64,000 nt of DNA from Chytriomyces cf. hyalinus JEL632 (taxonomy: Eukaryota > Chytridiomycota > Chytridiomycetes > Chytridiales > Chytriomycetaceae). Positions within the stretch are counted from its first letter, which is position 1; every line of letters starts with the position of its first letter. Below, piece after piece: positions 21,599-34,071 of this stretch. The stretch covers positions 19,052 to 83,051 of the forward strand of contig JAIWWG010000122.1 of the NCBI GenBank assembly GCA_025435555.1, in the 5' to 3' direction. Under the pieces are notes generated by a model. It was not told where the DNA came from. It did not search any database and was given only the letters and a program-made list of their open reading frames with translations. Both the position numbers and the translations under genes were made by a program.

Positions 21599-23708
21599 AT
21601 GTCTCTGCGACTGTTTTCATGGAACATCAACGTGAGCCCATCATGATGTGCCAAAGCACGCGCGATGCTTAAACTGAGACGCAGGGACTCGGCTCGTACC
21701 GCCAGTCACTCAAGGCAAAGAGCAACGAGGATCTTGTTGAATCCATCGCATCAACGCCAGTGCCGACGATTGTTTGCCTGCAAGAAGTCAAGTGCAGAAG
21801 AGACAAGATTGTGCGCGAGGAGCTGACGAAAGTCCAGTCGAGGCGGGCGTTCCATGCAACAGCGGTGTGATTTGGATTCAAGATTTCGGACAGCGTTTAA
21901 TTTGCTCATACACCACTTCCTAACTCAAATAATAGTCGCGGTCTGGATACTCTGGTGTATCTGTGTTTACACCGATCCTTTTCTCACCCGTCTGGGCTCA
22001 CGACGGATTTGAAATCGATTCCAAATCACCATTCACGCATCTGCGCATGGCACTGCAAGCTGTCCTGGACTCTGGTTTCGATGCAAAAGAGCTGCGAGCA
22101 TTTTCAGACGAAGGACGCGCCGTGTTTTCGGATCATTCGCTGTTTATCCTCATCAACGCGTATTTTCCGAATGCTTCCCCAGATGAGACTGATCGATTCG
22201 AGTACAAGCAGAGGTTGCATTTGTTACTTGATATCTGATCATTGACTGATGGGTTTTACAGATTCCAAACCGCCATCAAGATCATCATTCAAACACTCAC
22301 ATACTCGTGCAATCGAAACGTTATTTTAGTTGGGGACTTGAACATTTGCCATAAACCAATCGATCATTGTGACCCTGCGAATAATGTGCGTGAAAACAAG
22401 TTGGATGCCTTTGGTGAAACGGCTTCAAGGAAATGGCTGCACAGTGTATTAGACGCTGATGATTCAGACCCGCTGTTGGTGGACTTGTTTCGACATTTTT
22501 GGCCGGATCGAACAGGTGCATTCACTTGTTGGAACACTTTGATCGATGCAAGGTAAATGTCGATTTTAACCTCAACCAATAACTACGTGACTCAACGGCG
22601 CTTACAGACGCGCAAATTTCGGAACTCGAATAGACTACATTCTTGTGTCACCTGCACTGTTACCATGGTTCGCTTCTTGTGATATCCTGCCTGACGTGTT
22701 GGGCAGCGATCACTGTCCTGTTGAAGCGTTGTTTCGCGAAACGCACCCCGATTCGGGTGTCACTCTTTCGGATGCATTGGGTCTCACTGATTCGAATTTG
22801 TCTGTCGAATCCATACCGTATGGATGTGCCGAGCTGTGGGAGGAGGTGGCCGGAAAAGGGCGGCAAACCAGTTTAAAAAGTTGGATTCGACCTCCAGCTG
22901 CAGTATCAACAGCGAATTTTGGAACTGTCATTGCTGTGCATGAAATGGCAATGCTAAGTGCAGCGGGACAAAAGCGAGGATTCTCTGAGAACGAATCCGA
23001 AATTCAGCGCTCTGTGTCAGCCGTTCAGTGTATACCAGCCACGCTCGGACGAACTGTTTCGGATGTCGGCAGAGAAGCTAACCAATTTGCGCAGTCTGTT
23101 TTGAATGCAGCCAAAAAACAAAAACCCGCCGCAACAATTCCCAGCGATCTCAACAAAAAAACCGGCACAGCGAAAACGCAGTCTTCGATTGCATCATTTT
23201 TCAAAAAACCTGCCGGTGAAGTCAAATTGAACATGGATAATCCCGGCAAAAGTATACCCGAAACGCGCATCATTTCTGAGGCTGAATTTGCGGAGTTTAG
23301 AACCGATCCCTGATGTTCTGACTGAAGGCAAAGAAGATAGTATCTCTGCTTGGAAGAATCTCATGAAGCGACCTGAAACGCCGAAATGTTACCATCTTGA
23401 AGCGGCAAAAGAGTATCGGGTATGTCCTGTTTATATTGTTTATCTAATGCTCAACTTGTATTTATTAATCATATTATCTCTCGCTTGTTTGACAGGTCAA
23501 TAAGGCCGGTCCAAACCAGGGTCGATACTTCTATCTGTGTGCTCGACCTGTTGGTCCATCTGACGCGAAACCGATAAATGTCGAAGACTCCGAGGTTGTG
23601 ATGGCAGATGGCGCGAGTGTGAGTGAAGGAGTGCAGCTTAAGCGGAGTCGATCGACAGTGACCGAGTTTCGGTGCAATTATTTCCAGTGGAAGAAGCAGT
23701 TGCGGTAG
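21599..23708 (+). CDS. APN2: AP endonuclease 2 (APE2/Apn2-like)
   Basis: Seven exons: 21599-21631, 21685-21864, 21936-22213, 22262-22552, 22608-23294, 23341-23419 and 23496-23708, giving 586 residues. The exonuclease III fold shows SWNING (residue 7), VCLQEVKC with the metal-binding Glu, RSGYSGVSVFT, GDLNICHKPIDHCDP, ANFGTRIDYILVS and GSDHCPV (catalytic Asp-His). Near 23177 is a PIP box, QSSIASFF, for PCNA. The C terminus is a GRF zinc finger (CYHLEAAKEYR, GPNQGRYFYLC, FRCNYFQW). Role: abasic-site incision and 3'-end cleaning in base-excision repair. The 46-bp intron at 23295-23340 is needed to keep the frame; an intron of equal size occurs in the Tul1 gene. Divergent from the P-protein gene. 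Confidence 0.9.
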
Positions 23709-23824
23709 CAGTGAATATAATGGCACAATGCTCCGTTTTACAGCAGGACAAGGTTTATAAAAGAGCATAGTTTGAACATGCATTGCGTCAATGCCCCGAT
23801 CTGTCCGTATCCGTGCATTCGTTA

Positions 23825-24858
23825 ATGACAAATCTCCCAATTCAAAATTCAACCCCAAAAAAGATGGACAAACTTGAGCAACTTCGCAGCCACAATGCCT
23901 CCCCAATCATTGGCGTCTCAAGGAACCCGGCAAAGCCTTTAGTTCTCGAACTTGACAACACGGGTCTCTCATGGCCCTCCATCGGCACAAAGCAGAGAAA
24001 GAACGAGACGGACGCACAGAAACAGGTGAGGCTTACACAGCGCTGATTCAGTTCGCACACCGTATCCTAAATCGGTTCCTATTTCATCCATCTGCAAGGA
24101 ACGTATGGACAAGATTGCCGAAGCAGTCAAAGTGATTGTTGAACAGCTGGGCGAAGACCCTTCCAGGGAAGGCATGCTCAAGACGCCCATGCGCTATGCG
24201 AAGGCGTTAATGTTCTTTACGAAAGGATACGAAGAGTCGTTAAAGGACGTTGTGAATGAGGCAGTGTTTGAGGAGGATGCCGATGAGATGGTGATTGTGA
24301 AGGACATTGACGTATTTTCTCTGTGCGAGCATCATTTGGTTCCGTTTACTGGAAAGGTATGGAGAAGGTTCTATGGTCTTTTATTCTCTCCTTTTATTTT
24401 ATTTTATTTTATTTTTATTTTTGGCTGTCCTTTCCCGTTGTTCCATGTGCGTTAATGCCTCGTGCGATTCCAACTCAACATTTCAACTTATGTAGGTTTC
24501 GATTGGATACATTCCAAATGGTCGCGTGATTGGACTTTCGAAGCTGGCGCGTATCGCAGAAATGTTTAGTCGCAGATTGCAAGTGCAGGAGCGTCTGACG
24601 AAGCAAATTGCGGTCGTATTAAACGAGGTTCTGAAGCCTCAAGGAGTTGCTGTGACAATGGAGGCATCACACATGTGCATGTGCATGCGTGGAGTGCAGA
24701 AGCCGGGAAGCAGCACGATTACTAGTTGCATGTTGGGAGAGTTTAGAGATAACCCGCGGACTCGTGACGAGTATTTGAAGGTGACTAAACCTTTCCGGTT
24801 CTTGTTTTGTACTCCATCTGACTCTTGTTATCGTTATTTCCAGTTGACTCGTGGATAA
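23825..24858 (+). CDS. FOL2: GTP cyclohydrolase I
   Basis: Four exons: 23825-24025, 24099-24356, 24496-24780 and 24844-24858; 252 residues. It converts GTP to dihydroneopterin triphosphate, the first step of folate/pterin synthesis. Visible: [20 protein letters not shown], zinc-site [13 protein letters not shown] (Cys, His), [26 protein letters not shown] and [15 protein letters not shown] with the second zinc Cys, then the C-terminal TSCMLGEFR. The first 75 residues are a variable extension. Intron 2 is long for this locus (139 bp) and has a TTTTA microsatellite. The last exon holds only four codons and the stop (LTRG). Start taken at the first ATG of the open frame near the TNLPIQN codons; a later ATG at 23863 is possible. 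Tail-to-tail with the RING gene, 81 bp apart. Confidence 0.92.
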
Positions 24859-24939
24859 AGCGTGTGGAGTTGAAAATAAGCTCAAATTAAACACACCATT
24901 GGACAGTACAACATGCCATTATATTTCCTTTGGGCCTTT

Positions 24940-26717
24940 TTATTTTCTCGACACTTCAGCCACACAGAGGGGACACGTGCGCTTCCCCTCCCCTCCTTCT
25001 TTGACGCTCTTCATCCATCGCGAAATACACTCTTCATGGAAAGCATGGCTGCATTGGAGCTCGCGAACAATATCTCCGCTTTCGAATTCGCTCATACAGA
25101 TGATGCAACCTTCGAAAATACTGTGAAGTTGTCCACCGCCAAAAGTCGCATTCGAATCAGTCACGTCGACTCTGGATTTGCTCTTTTCGTCAGTACCATC
25201 TCCAGCGTCAGCATCCAGCTCTTTTCCGTTCTCCTGAATGTCAATGTCATTTTTCTCAAACCGATACACCCGCATCTGATCCCATTCTTCCTGAGCAACA
25301 CCTTCCCCAGTCGCACGAAACCGCACAGGATCCACTGGAGTCCAAAAATCACTCGTTGCCCCGTTTAACATTGCCAACATGTACGGATCCAAGTCCTCAG
25401 AACCCCTGGCAGGACGACCTCGAGGTAACATGATTCCATCCACTGCAAACGTATCCCGATTTCTCTGCGCTTGCGAATACCAGTTTGCTTCCGACCCTTG
25501 TCCCAACTGCGCCAACCGTAATGCTCTGCTGCGGGACTCTGCTCTTTCCGCATTTGCTACAATCGCGGCCACTCCTGAATTTGTGTACCAATATGGTTGC
25601 ATCCCATCTTGGTGCACTCTCTGCGTTTCAAGAAGCCCTAATTCTTGAAGGACGCGGCGCTGCTCTCGTTCCATTTGCAGTGCCTGTACATACCATGCAC
25701 GCCACCGCGAAAGAATGTACCAAGAAATACCCACCGCCCACAATGCACAGCACATAAAGAAACAGAACGTGTAAAGATGCGGATTTGTCGGTTGACAAGT
25801 ACTTGCCGCGAGCCACACGGTCCCAGCCATTAACCATAAAACTATCAGTATCCATAAAATGGTTGCAATCGGCCGCATGGAAAATTGAATCACTTTTGCA
25901 GCGCGTTTTCTGAACGTTTGCAAGTTGGAAGGATTGTTGTTGTTTTCTTGGTGCACTACTGCGATCGTTGCAAGCTGTTTATGCGCCCAAATTGTGAGCG
26001 GTACGCGAGGAAGATCGATTGCTGTGAGGAGGACCATGTACGCGATCCATAGTTGCAGCGTGTTGGATGAGTCTCCGATTCCGTGCACGATTCCGGCGTT
26101 TGTTCCGCAGTTGTCTGTGATTCCGCCGAACGAGATGAGAACGATTGGGGCTACCACGAGAGTGATGATGTACCAAAAGACAAGTATGATGCGCAGTGCT
26201 TCTCTATGTTTTTTCTTGTTTGAAATAACTGATGTGTGTGTTTGAGAGTAGGGAAGGATCCGGGAGCAGTGGGAAGCGATTGGGAGAATGAAGACTGTGT
26301 TCGGGGGGGTTGTAATTCTGGCGCGTTTGAAGCTGCCTTTCAATGTGTGTACTAGGTGAGACTTGTGTATTGCTCCACTGCGGAACGTCGCGCAAATGAT
26401 TGGCGGATCCCCCAAATGTCAAGATATCATCCAAACGGTCGATTCGCTCGCTTCTTTGCACCTGAGGATCTTGCCCATGAGTCAAAGGTATTCGCGTGTC
26501 GCCTCTCTCAGATTGGCAGCCAGCGTTGGTGGCAGGAAGATTGAAATTCTGAAGCGTGGCAACACTGGATCTCAGATTATCTGATATCGACCGCGTTGAC
26601 TCTAATGCCGAAACAATCAAGTCCTGTAGGCGCGACTGCGTTTTCCTCACGATGTCTTTGCGGGGTTGTGGACGGATCTTCAGAAGAAGCAGGTGGAGAT
26701 TCGCTTTTCTCGGCCAT
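24940..26717 (-). CDS. Four-TM RING-H2 protein (E3 ligase-like)
   Basis: Three exons: 26651-26717, 26353-26580 and 24940-26228; 527 residues. Introns of 70 and 124 bp restore a single frame. Residues 1-100 are Ser/Thr-rich and hydrophilic. Four membrane helices follow, within about 110-285 (IILVFWYIITLVVAPIVLI, LWIAYMVLLTAIDL, ILWILIVLWLMAGTVWL, FCFFMCCALWAVGISW). A cytosolic region ends in a RING-H2 finger: CIICMSEF, CSHAFHEECISRW, CPLC (C3H2C3). RING-H2 fingers recruit E2 enzymes, so the protein is likely a membrane-embedded ubiquitin ligase. It lies head-to-head with the Tul1/Dsc1 gene, 345 bp between starts. Acceptor choice in exon 3 is inferred from frame only. Confidence 0.75.
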
Positions 26718-27062
26718 GTTTTTCTCCTTTAAGTTGACAATCCTTCCATACCTGCTGAATTTTTTAAAAATCGGCGCTGTTTCTATGCATTTAAAGTGGT
26801 CTTTTATTACTGCCGGTCCGTTTGCATATCTCGCTTGCGCTGGAGCAAATATCTTTTCAGCATTCAGTTCAGTATACAACAAATTTCTCTTTACGACCAG
26901 CTGAATACGGGTCTTTGCCAAGGGTGGTGGTGCGTCAGCCAACGGGGGTGTCCGAAAGTAAGTATTCTGCGGTCTTCACCTACTTAGTGGAGGAGAAGAT
27001 TGTATGACTTGACTGTATATTCGACGCTGATGGAATTTGAAAGTTAAAAAACTTGAAGTAAA

Positions 27063-29457
27063 ATGTCGTCGAGAGTCGCCGTCCTTGCTCTCACAGCATA
27101 CCTCCTCATGGTCCGTGCGCATATTCATATCTGTATGCATTGCTCTAATGCGCAAGGCTTCAGAATGTTTTCGATGCGTCCGACCGAGGTGGTTTGAAGG
27201 AATCAAGTTTCGAAAATCGATCCAAGCTTGGAACACGCCCACACTCGAATAGTCAGGCCATGCAATTTGAAGATCCATCAACCGCAAGCGTCGATCTATC
27301 TTTTCAGGAAGAGGGTCCGTTCTACTCAAACGCAAGCGGCCTCTATAAAGGTTGTGCTCCCCCACGCTCGGAGCCCTTCAAACTTACACATCTCAGCCCA
27401 GTACATCCCATCGTCCACTACGAGCATCCCTGAGGCATCCGAACTATACAATAGAGGCCAGTTTGACTGGGCTTCACCCGGCTCATTCTCGCTGCTTGTC
27501 CGAAATCAAGCATCTCCGTCAATCAACTGGACACACGATTCCATTCATATTCTCGAAGGCGTTTTGAGAATTAAAGTAACTGCGGGGACGTATCGCGGGC
27601 GGTCGGCTGAATATAAATCGCCAATCACGAATCGTCGAATTTTGAGGCCTGTGAGATCGCGTGTGCTCAGTGTGCCAGTCAATGGATTTTATTTGTTGGA
27701 TGAAGGGAAGATGGTGCTGTCTGGATTCGTATCGTTGTGAGTGCAATGATTTCCTCTCAGCGGTGTCACTGAAGGACTCATCAAAAAAACAATAACAGCA
27801 ATTCATCCACGCATGAAAATATTGTACGCGCCTTAGCGATAGTTGGAAGTGGCTCCATGGTTGGAAAAGCGAAAGATCTCGCACTTCAATTGGTGCAAGC
27901 CGATATTAATCGACTCACGGACGAAATTGACGATGACCGAAGAATAGAGTACAAAAGTAGGAGCATTATTCTTCCTTTGGTTTAACTTGAAAACTCATGG
28001 AGTCCATGCATGCAGCCAGCTCCAGATCATCGGACGTAAAGTGCATGTTCAACATTCAAATTCAGATGGCGAGCATCTCTGGTTTCAACAACTCCAAAAT
28101 CCGACAGTTTGAGCAAGGTATGCAATCGCTTAACGGAAGATAGAAATGTTGAAATTGACATGATCATGCCAGTTTAGACCTGATTGAAAATGGAGGCGTC
28201 TCTTCGTTTTCTCACATACCACCCCAGCCGCAATTCAGTGCAGCCGTCTTTTCACCCAACTGCCAGTTGATTCTGAAACCCACTCAAGGGAGCCGGAAAT
28301 CGATTAAAATCGAAAGATACCGCCGAAAAGCGATAAACTACGCGGGATGGTGTCTCTTTGGTGCATTAGTCGAAGTCACAGCAATGCTGCATCAAATGGC
28401 GTACACTGACACGCCCAGTAAACGCGCAAAAGTTTCTTTGAGCATGCTCAGCGTGATGATATCGGCAGACGCGTATTTATGCCTCGTACATTTTGTGATG
28501 GCACAATCATTTGGCGGGGACGTATTTTTAAGCCTCGTGGGTGTTTCTTTTGGTAAATTCTTGGGATTCGCCATACTGGGTATGCGGTATCTGCTCGATG
28601 TATCGCGATCAAGAGGGACTGATGGGAGGGCCTCCGTGGGAATGTTTTATTCAAGGACATGCGGGTTTCTTATTTCTGGCGTTTACTTTTTTTACAAGTT
28701 TGGGCCGTCTTCGCCGTTTATTATGAACTCGGCGCTGGTGGTGGCGTCTTCCCTCTGGGTGCCACAAATCTTGAGGTGCGTCATTTTTTGCTCTGTCGAA
28801 AACCATTGCTAAAGGAATTTGCCTCCAGCAATATCAAGCGCAATTCGCGCAATTCGTTGCATCCAAGCTATCTTCTCATGACGTCTGTTTCGCGTCTCAT
28901 GCTTGGGCTGTATTACCTCGCGTGCCCAAGCAACATTTTGACAATGACGATTGCTTTGGATAATCCGAGGTATTGGACCGCAGCTATAGTATCTGCATGG
29001 GTTGCTATCCAGATACTTGTGATTCATTTGCAAGATCAATGGGGAACTCGAGCATTAATTCCAGAAAAGGTGCTTTGAAGTTGCTTCAGTTCTGAGCCCG
29101 CTCTAACATTTGCGCGTCTCTGGCACTTCCAGCTGTATCCAAAAAGGTACGATTACCACCGCGCAACTCAATTCGAGACGGGATCGAAAACACAAGGAAG
29201 CGAATGCGCAATCTGTTGTAGCGAAATCTTTTCAGACAGAACTGCAGGGAAAGATCGAAATCGCGACGTTGCTCGATACATGGTAACTCCATGCGATCAC
29301 GTGTTTCACACGGACTGCCTTGAACGGTGGATGGATATTAAACTGGAGGTTGGGAGAATGTTTTGGTTGCTTCTGAACATGTCGTTGTCAAATGTACTTA
29401 ACCCTATTTTGTATTATGCAGTGCCCTGTATGCCGTGAATCTCTGCCTCCACAATGA
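27063..29457 (+). CDS. Tul1/Dsc1-type transmembrane RING E3 ubiquitin ligase
   Basis: Nine exons: 27063-27110, 27164-27350, 27397-27736, 27799-27956, 28016-28117, 28178-28775, 28829-29069, 29133-29348 and 29422-29457; 641 residues. All junctions are GT..AG and in phase. N-terminal signal-like helix (VAVLALTAYLLM), then a luminal region with EEGPFYSNASGLYKG as in Tul1. Several membrane segments follow, with family hallmarks KALNYAG-like INYAGW, SADAYLCLVHF, LGMRYLLDV and LWVPQI. The C-terminal RING reads ECAICCSEIF, TPCDHVFHTDCLERW, CPVC. In yeasts this enzyme is the core of the Golgi/endosome Dsc complex. That complex ubiquitinates membrane proteins and, in fission yeast, activates SREBP. Smallest intron 46 bp. 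Confidence 0.9.
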
Positions 29458-29604
29458 ATCGCTTTGAGGCGCTTGATAATTTTCGACACGTCACGTCTGA
29501 TGACAAATACCCCCAAGGAATAAACCAACGTCAGATATCGACAGTCTCTGCGTCAGCTTCTTGTTGATTTATTCCCGTGCACATATGAAAAGAAGTCCTT
29601 TACA

Positions 29605-30222
29605 TCATAGATACGCCTCCTCGTCCAAACCCGATGACTTGGTCCCCGAACCAATCTCCGAAGAAGCTGCAACGCTCGCCAAATACGTTGTCCAGCATAA
29701 TCCAACCGTATTCATAAGTGCAACCCTCGGTAATCCCGGTGAAACAAATCGAAAGCTAATCACATTGACTGCGGGCCAAATGAGACATCCCATTGCAAAC
29801 ACTGTTGGAAACTTTTGCACCATCGAGTCCCATGCGTTTACTGCAGCACCGGGGATCGATTTCGTATGCACGTATGCGGCAGAGTAATAGAGGAAGCCTG
29901 CCGAGTATGGAGGGACAAAAATGATTTGGTTCGCAACGGCTTTGATCGTGGCGAGTCGCAGCGTTTTTGCTGGGCCAATCACTTTGTCGAGTATCTGAAA
30001 GGCTGAGAGAAAGTACCAGCCGTTGATGCCGAATCCGAACGCTGCCATTTTGGCGGTGCGTTCAGAGTCCCAGTTGGACAAGGCAACTTCGAGTGAGGGT
30101 CGGTCAGACTTGGCGGCAGGAGATGGTATATTGTGGATGTACTGTGTTGCGATGTCTCCGAACAGGAAGAAGGACCCAGCGAGGGCCGAGGAGGAGAGCA
30201 GTTGTGCAGCTGTCAAGCTCAT
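29605..30222 (-). CDS. Mpv17/PMP22-family membrane protein
   Basis: A single 205-codon exon from ATG 30222. Hallmarks: FLFGDIATQYI near residue 20, DSERTAKMAAFGFGINGWYFL (arginine-rich membrane entry), IIFVPPYSAGFLY, and W-P-A-V-N-V-I-S-F-R-F-V-S-P with CWTTYLASVAAS at the C terminus. About four membrane helices. Family members sit in inner mitochondrial or peroxisomal membranes (yeast Sym1). The location cannot be read from the sequence; no strong basic presequence is visible. Tail-to-tail with Tul1, and divergent from the 30423 gene with 200 bp between starts. The acidic, Ser/Gly-rich C-terminal tail is unusual. Confidence 0.85.
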   Translation of the reverse strand: MSLTAAQLLSSSALAGSFFLFGDIATQYIHNIPSPAAKSDRPSLEVALSNWDSERTAKMAAFGFGINGWYFLSAFQILDKVIGPAKTLRLATIKAVANQIIFVPPYSAGFLYYSAAYVHTKSIPGAAVNAWDSMVQKFPTVFAMGCLIWPAVNVISFRFVSPGLPRVALMNTVGLCWTTYLASVAASSEIGSGTKSSGLDEEAYL

Positions 30223-30422
30223 TTCTGAAGTGTTGACTAATCTGGGTTGTTTTTTTATCTCTGATTCGAATTCAGGTTTTACTCGTTGACCCCTGGTTAC
30301 TTCACGGTTGCCCCGTTTCAGTCACAACGGACGGTGAGAAAAAGATGCCCCTGGACGCTGAAATGTGAGAAAGAAGCTGCATTACATAATGACCAAATAA
30401 ATACAACAAAAAACAAATCGAA

Positions 30423-31637
30423 ATGGGACACAAAGCAAACAGCGCGTCGGCAGCTTTCCTGTCCAAGCTGCGGCGTCTGGTCAAAGAAGGCTTCAAGCGG
30501 CGCGTTCCGGCAAAGTCCGATGCCAATCCTGACACGGGCAAACGCGGAGACAGTGTGAATGCCCCGATTGAGATGATAGAGTCTCCGGATTCAGCTTCAG
30601 CTTCATCAAGCGAAAACACAGTTAAACGGTCTTTCGAGGTTAGAAGCTTGATTCACAGATTTCAGTGGCTCAGTTTCTGGCGTACAGGGAAGTCACGCGT
30701 CGGAGACCGACTGCGAAGCTTTGCCACCAACCGACGGCGATACCGACGCGCATTCGACAAACTCTGATTTTTCTTTTGTTCCCGAGACACCGATTCACAC
30801 ACCAGTCAATGAAGTAAGTCTCACGTTGCGTGGGAGTCATAAACTGTAACTGACCGCATTCCAGTCTCCCGCAAAACTCAAACCAAAGATCGTCATCCCC
30901 AGAGTGCCCAACACACCAATGACGCCAAGAGCATACCCTCTCATGTTTGAGAAAGTTGACTCGGAAACTGAAACGGATTCGGATTCGGATGACGACACAC
31001 CATTATTCTTTTCAGCCAACCGCCCAAATGCCGCCATGCAACGCGCAACTTCGGCCACGACTCTTGGGACCCAGAGAACTTACTTGAACGCAAGTACAAA
31101 TTTTGAAAGCAAGTCCGCCTCTTTGAAACCTTCCGCGTTAAAATATCGCAACGTGTCAGCACCAAACTCAGCCGAAACTGAACTTAAAAAAAAAATATCG
31201 CGACCCGTCAGTTTCGCACCTTCCACCCAATTTCATGAGCAGAAATACCCACGCTATCGTGCACCACGTCAGATACCGAATAACGCTGACAGAAAACCTT
31301 CCTCTGTCGCGTTTAGGCAGCCGGACAAGGGCTACAAGTCTCTCGATCGCAGTCTCACACCCATTCAGAATGTCTCCAGCACTTTGCGACGCGATCATCT
31401 TCAGCACACTTATCACGAAGAAACCATATCGCCCAAAGCGCTGATTTCGTTTTCAAGTCAGGAGGTTGGTGATGCTGTTTCACATACGTCAGTCTGGTTT
31501 ATCAATTGCCTCATACACACTTTCAGGTGGAAACCTCGCAAGCACTCCGAACTGCAGCCGCCGCATCACGAATGCTTCGTGCTCGTGCGCGGGAATGTGA
31601 ATTGTTGAAAGCGCGAGGTGAACTGCAACAAAGTTGA
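30423..31637 (+). CDS. Unknown protein, disordered with C-terminal coiled coil
   Basis: Proposed exons 30423-30552, 30659-30813, 30865-31464 and 31527-31637; 331 residues. The first intron (106 bp) is chosen because it joins the frames; the other two (51 and 62 bp) have standard ends (GTAAGT...CCAG and GTTGGT...TTCAG). It begins MGHKANSASAAFLSKLRRL, basic and possibly membrane- or nucleic-acid-binding. Then comes a Ser/Thr/Pro/Asp-rich disordered body with an acidic run ETETDSDSDDD (residue about 120), and an Ala/Arg-rich helix at the end (RTAAAASRMLRARAREC). No domain recognised. The many SP/TP sites suggest phosphorylation. Function unknown. Confidence 0.6.
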
Positions 31638-31889
31638 AGTGTGATTTCTTTGCATGACGAGAGTTTTGCGTTTGTGTTCTTTGGAATGAAGGGATTTTGT
31701 CGAAGTTGGATCCTCAAACGAGAGTTACGATTTCTCCTCAACCGCGACTCTCATCTAAAACAACGTTGAAGCGAAGAAAATGCACCAATGCAAGCCAAGT
31801 GAGAAGTTGCAGAATTTATTCAAATAAATACCAAAAAATATTTCAGACTAAAATAAATACCAAAAAAACACCAAAAATAAACGTGTCGT

Positions 31890-34071
31890 TCACAACCGCA
31901 TCGGCCGCTGCTTGTACATTAACACCCCAGAAGCTTTGGCAGTCTCACGAGATGCCGGGTTGCGCAGAAGCTTGTGAAGTTTGGGATTGCTGAACAGTGT
32001 CGACTGATAAAATCAAGAACAGTGTGAGAAATGCAACAAAATCAAAAGGTTACGAAAAAACATCAATCATACCGGCATCCACTTGCGTTTGGCTACCGCA
32101 CGCACATCTGGACCATCGTTGTTCGACCTTTGCGCTGGAGAAGGGCCACCGGTTTTGGGAGATTTCTGCGTGATCAAGTTCCCTGGCTTCGAAACAGAGA
32201 CCTTCTGGACTGGCGAAGAAATGGGGATTTTAATGGCCTGGCTTGGACTAATCCTCGCGGCGACGGCTTCTGACAAACGCGACGGTGATGAAGCCCCCGC
32301 GGCCGCTGAGACCCAGCTAATGAGACCGGGTACTGATTCAGCAGCCACGGTGACTTGTTCAGGCTGCAGTCTGTGCTTTCTGGCAGGTACGGCCATGTGC
32401 CTGGGCCAACGACATAGCGAGGACGGTTTTGTGACCACTGGAGACCGGTTAATGAGGCCGTTCATGCCAGCAGCCGCTTTGACGTCAGGTTTTGTCGGGA
32501 TGGTCTTGTGGTTGGGTGTGACTCGTTGGGCAGCGGTGGGTGTGACGGTTTTCTTTGAGGCACTTGGGGAACTGGCAGTCATGCATTGTCGACTGGGCGC
32601 ACTGGGCTTAAATGACAGAACTCGGTTGGACTTGGCAGCGGGTGCGGGTGCAGCAGGTTTGGGGATGGGGATGGCGGTGGGTGATGGAGATGACTTGCTT
32701 GTGGTGGTGGATTTGATGGCTTGGGCACTGGCCACCGAAGCTTGGCGACTAATGGGATCAACTTCAGCGGCAAGTGCCACTTGAGTGGGTGTGGATTCTT
32801 GGGTTGTGGATGGGGGCGTGGCAGATTCGAGACTGGACACTGGAGAAGGTGGAGAAACGGTGGCAGTTGGACCCCTGGCAGATGGTGGCGTCAACACAAC
32901 TCGATTGGGATGGATGGTGGGTTTGGCAGCGGAGTTGGCAGTCGGTTTGGAGGCGGATTTGGGTTTGGCGGCAGCGATTCTTGTGGCGGTCGGTGTGTTG
33001 AGCTTGGGGTTGTGTGTGGCGGTGGATGATGGCGATGACAGGGTTGTGGTGACAGGATGGGCACTGGCGACGGAAGCTTGGTGACTAATGAGATCGGCTT
33101 CAGCGGCAAGTGCCAAGTGAGTAGGTGTGGGTTCTTGTGTGATGGATGGGAGCGTGGCGGATGGGAAGATGGAGACTTGCGACAAAGGTGGAGAAATGGC
33201 GGTAGTTGGACCTGTGGCAGATGGAATGTAGTTGATGAGGCCGCATAATCCGGCTGCCAATGAGGTGTGGGTCCATGAGCACGCGTAACAGCCTGCATTG
33301 CTTGGCTTGGCTCGCATGGCTTGAGCGAGGTTAGTACGATCCCTGACCCGGAGCAACTGTTTATAAAAGGATACAGATTATCAGTGAACATCATGTGTGT
33401 AAAACAAAACAAGTTCCAAAAAAGAATTTAAGCTTACACGTCGAAGGGTCGCGTTTTCTGCGGTAGCTGCGTCTCGTTCTTGAACCAGAGACTCGATGAT
33501 CTCAATAATGGAGGATGACATTGCACGTGAAGAATTGGTTTCTTTCGGGCTCATCATCCATTGCTGGAGATTACCCACAGCGAATCCAACTGTGAAGAGG
33601 GCGAAGTAGAGAACAATCTGTTGTTGGACATGTGAGAGAGATTGTTAGAAAACAAACAGCCAATGTAGATTGCAAAATGAATTGGGACAGATGCGCAGAG
33701 TGTGTGTATGAGAATGGGACCGCAGATGAGATGTGGGAGGGAAGGGAAGGAAGGATGAGATGCCAAGCGGAACGTCAAAACAAAGATGGTGTATAAATCC
33801 AGCGCGGTATGAAAAAGATCCCAGTTATTGACTTCACAAAGCTGATGACGCGTGAGAGAGAGGGAGATTCCAGCGCACATGCGAGATGGGAGAGAGATTC
33901 CTACGCTTCATTACGCGCTGTTTGACAACATCTCAACGATGCGGGAGGCATAGGATGGAATGGAGTGTGTGGGTTGAAGAGCGACAGGGGCCTTACCTGG
34001 AACATAGTTTCAGACGTACGAATAAATCCCGAAATGAGGGCAAGCATAGGCAGTGCGGTTTCGTAGATCAT
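31890..34071 (-). CDS. Duplicated disordered protein with N-terminal helices, copy 1
   Basis: Four exons: 33997-34071, 33438-33617, 32073-33356 and 31890-32003; about 550 residues. Exon 1 (MIYETALPMLALISGFIRTS) and the start of exon 2 (IVLYFALFTVGFAVGNLQQW) are hydrophobic, followed by an acidic coiled coil (SLVQERDAATAENATLRR). Exon 3 has CYACSWTH, then 380 residues rich in Ala/Pro/Ser/Thr. It includes internal repeats of the type PTPTHLALAAEADLISHQA and STPTQVALAAEVDPISRQA, and GLINRSP-like motifs. Exon 4 ends with a conserved basic tail (NPKLHKLLRNP, LMYKQRP). All exon joins keep frame and are shared with the paralogue at 35420. Intron 1 is long (379 bp) and strongly conserved. Function unknown. 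Confidence 0.7.

Noticed and set aside
23311-23340. Frameshift in the APE2 gene after the PIP-box region
   Set aside because: A 46-bp GT...AG intron with a CTGAC branch-like site (23295-23340) restores frame and phase. An intron of the same length exists at 27351-27396.
26581-26650. Frameshift near the start of the four-TM RING gene
   Set aside because: A 70-bp intron (GTGAGG...ATATCAG) joins the frames, so no mutation is needed.
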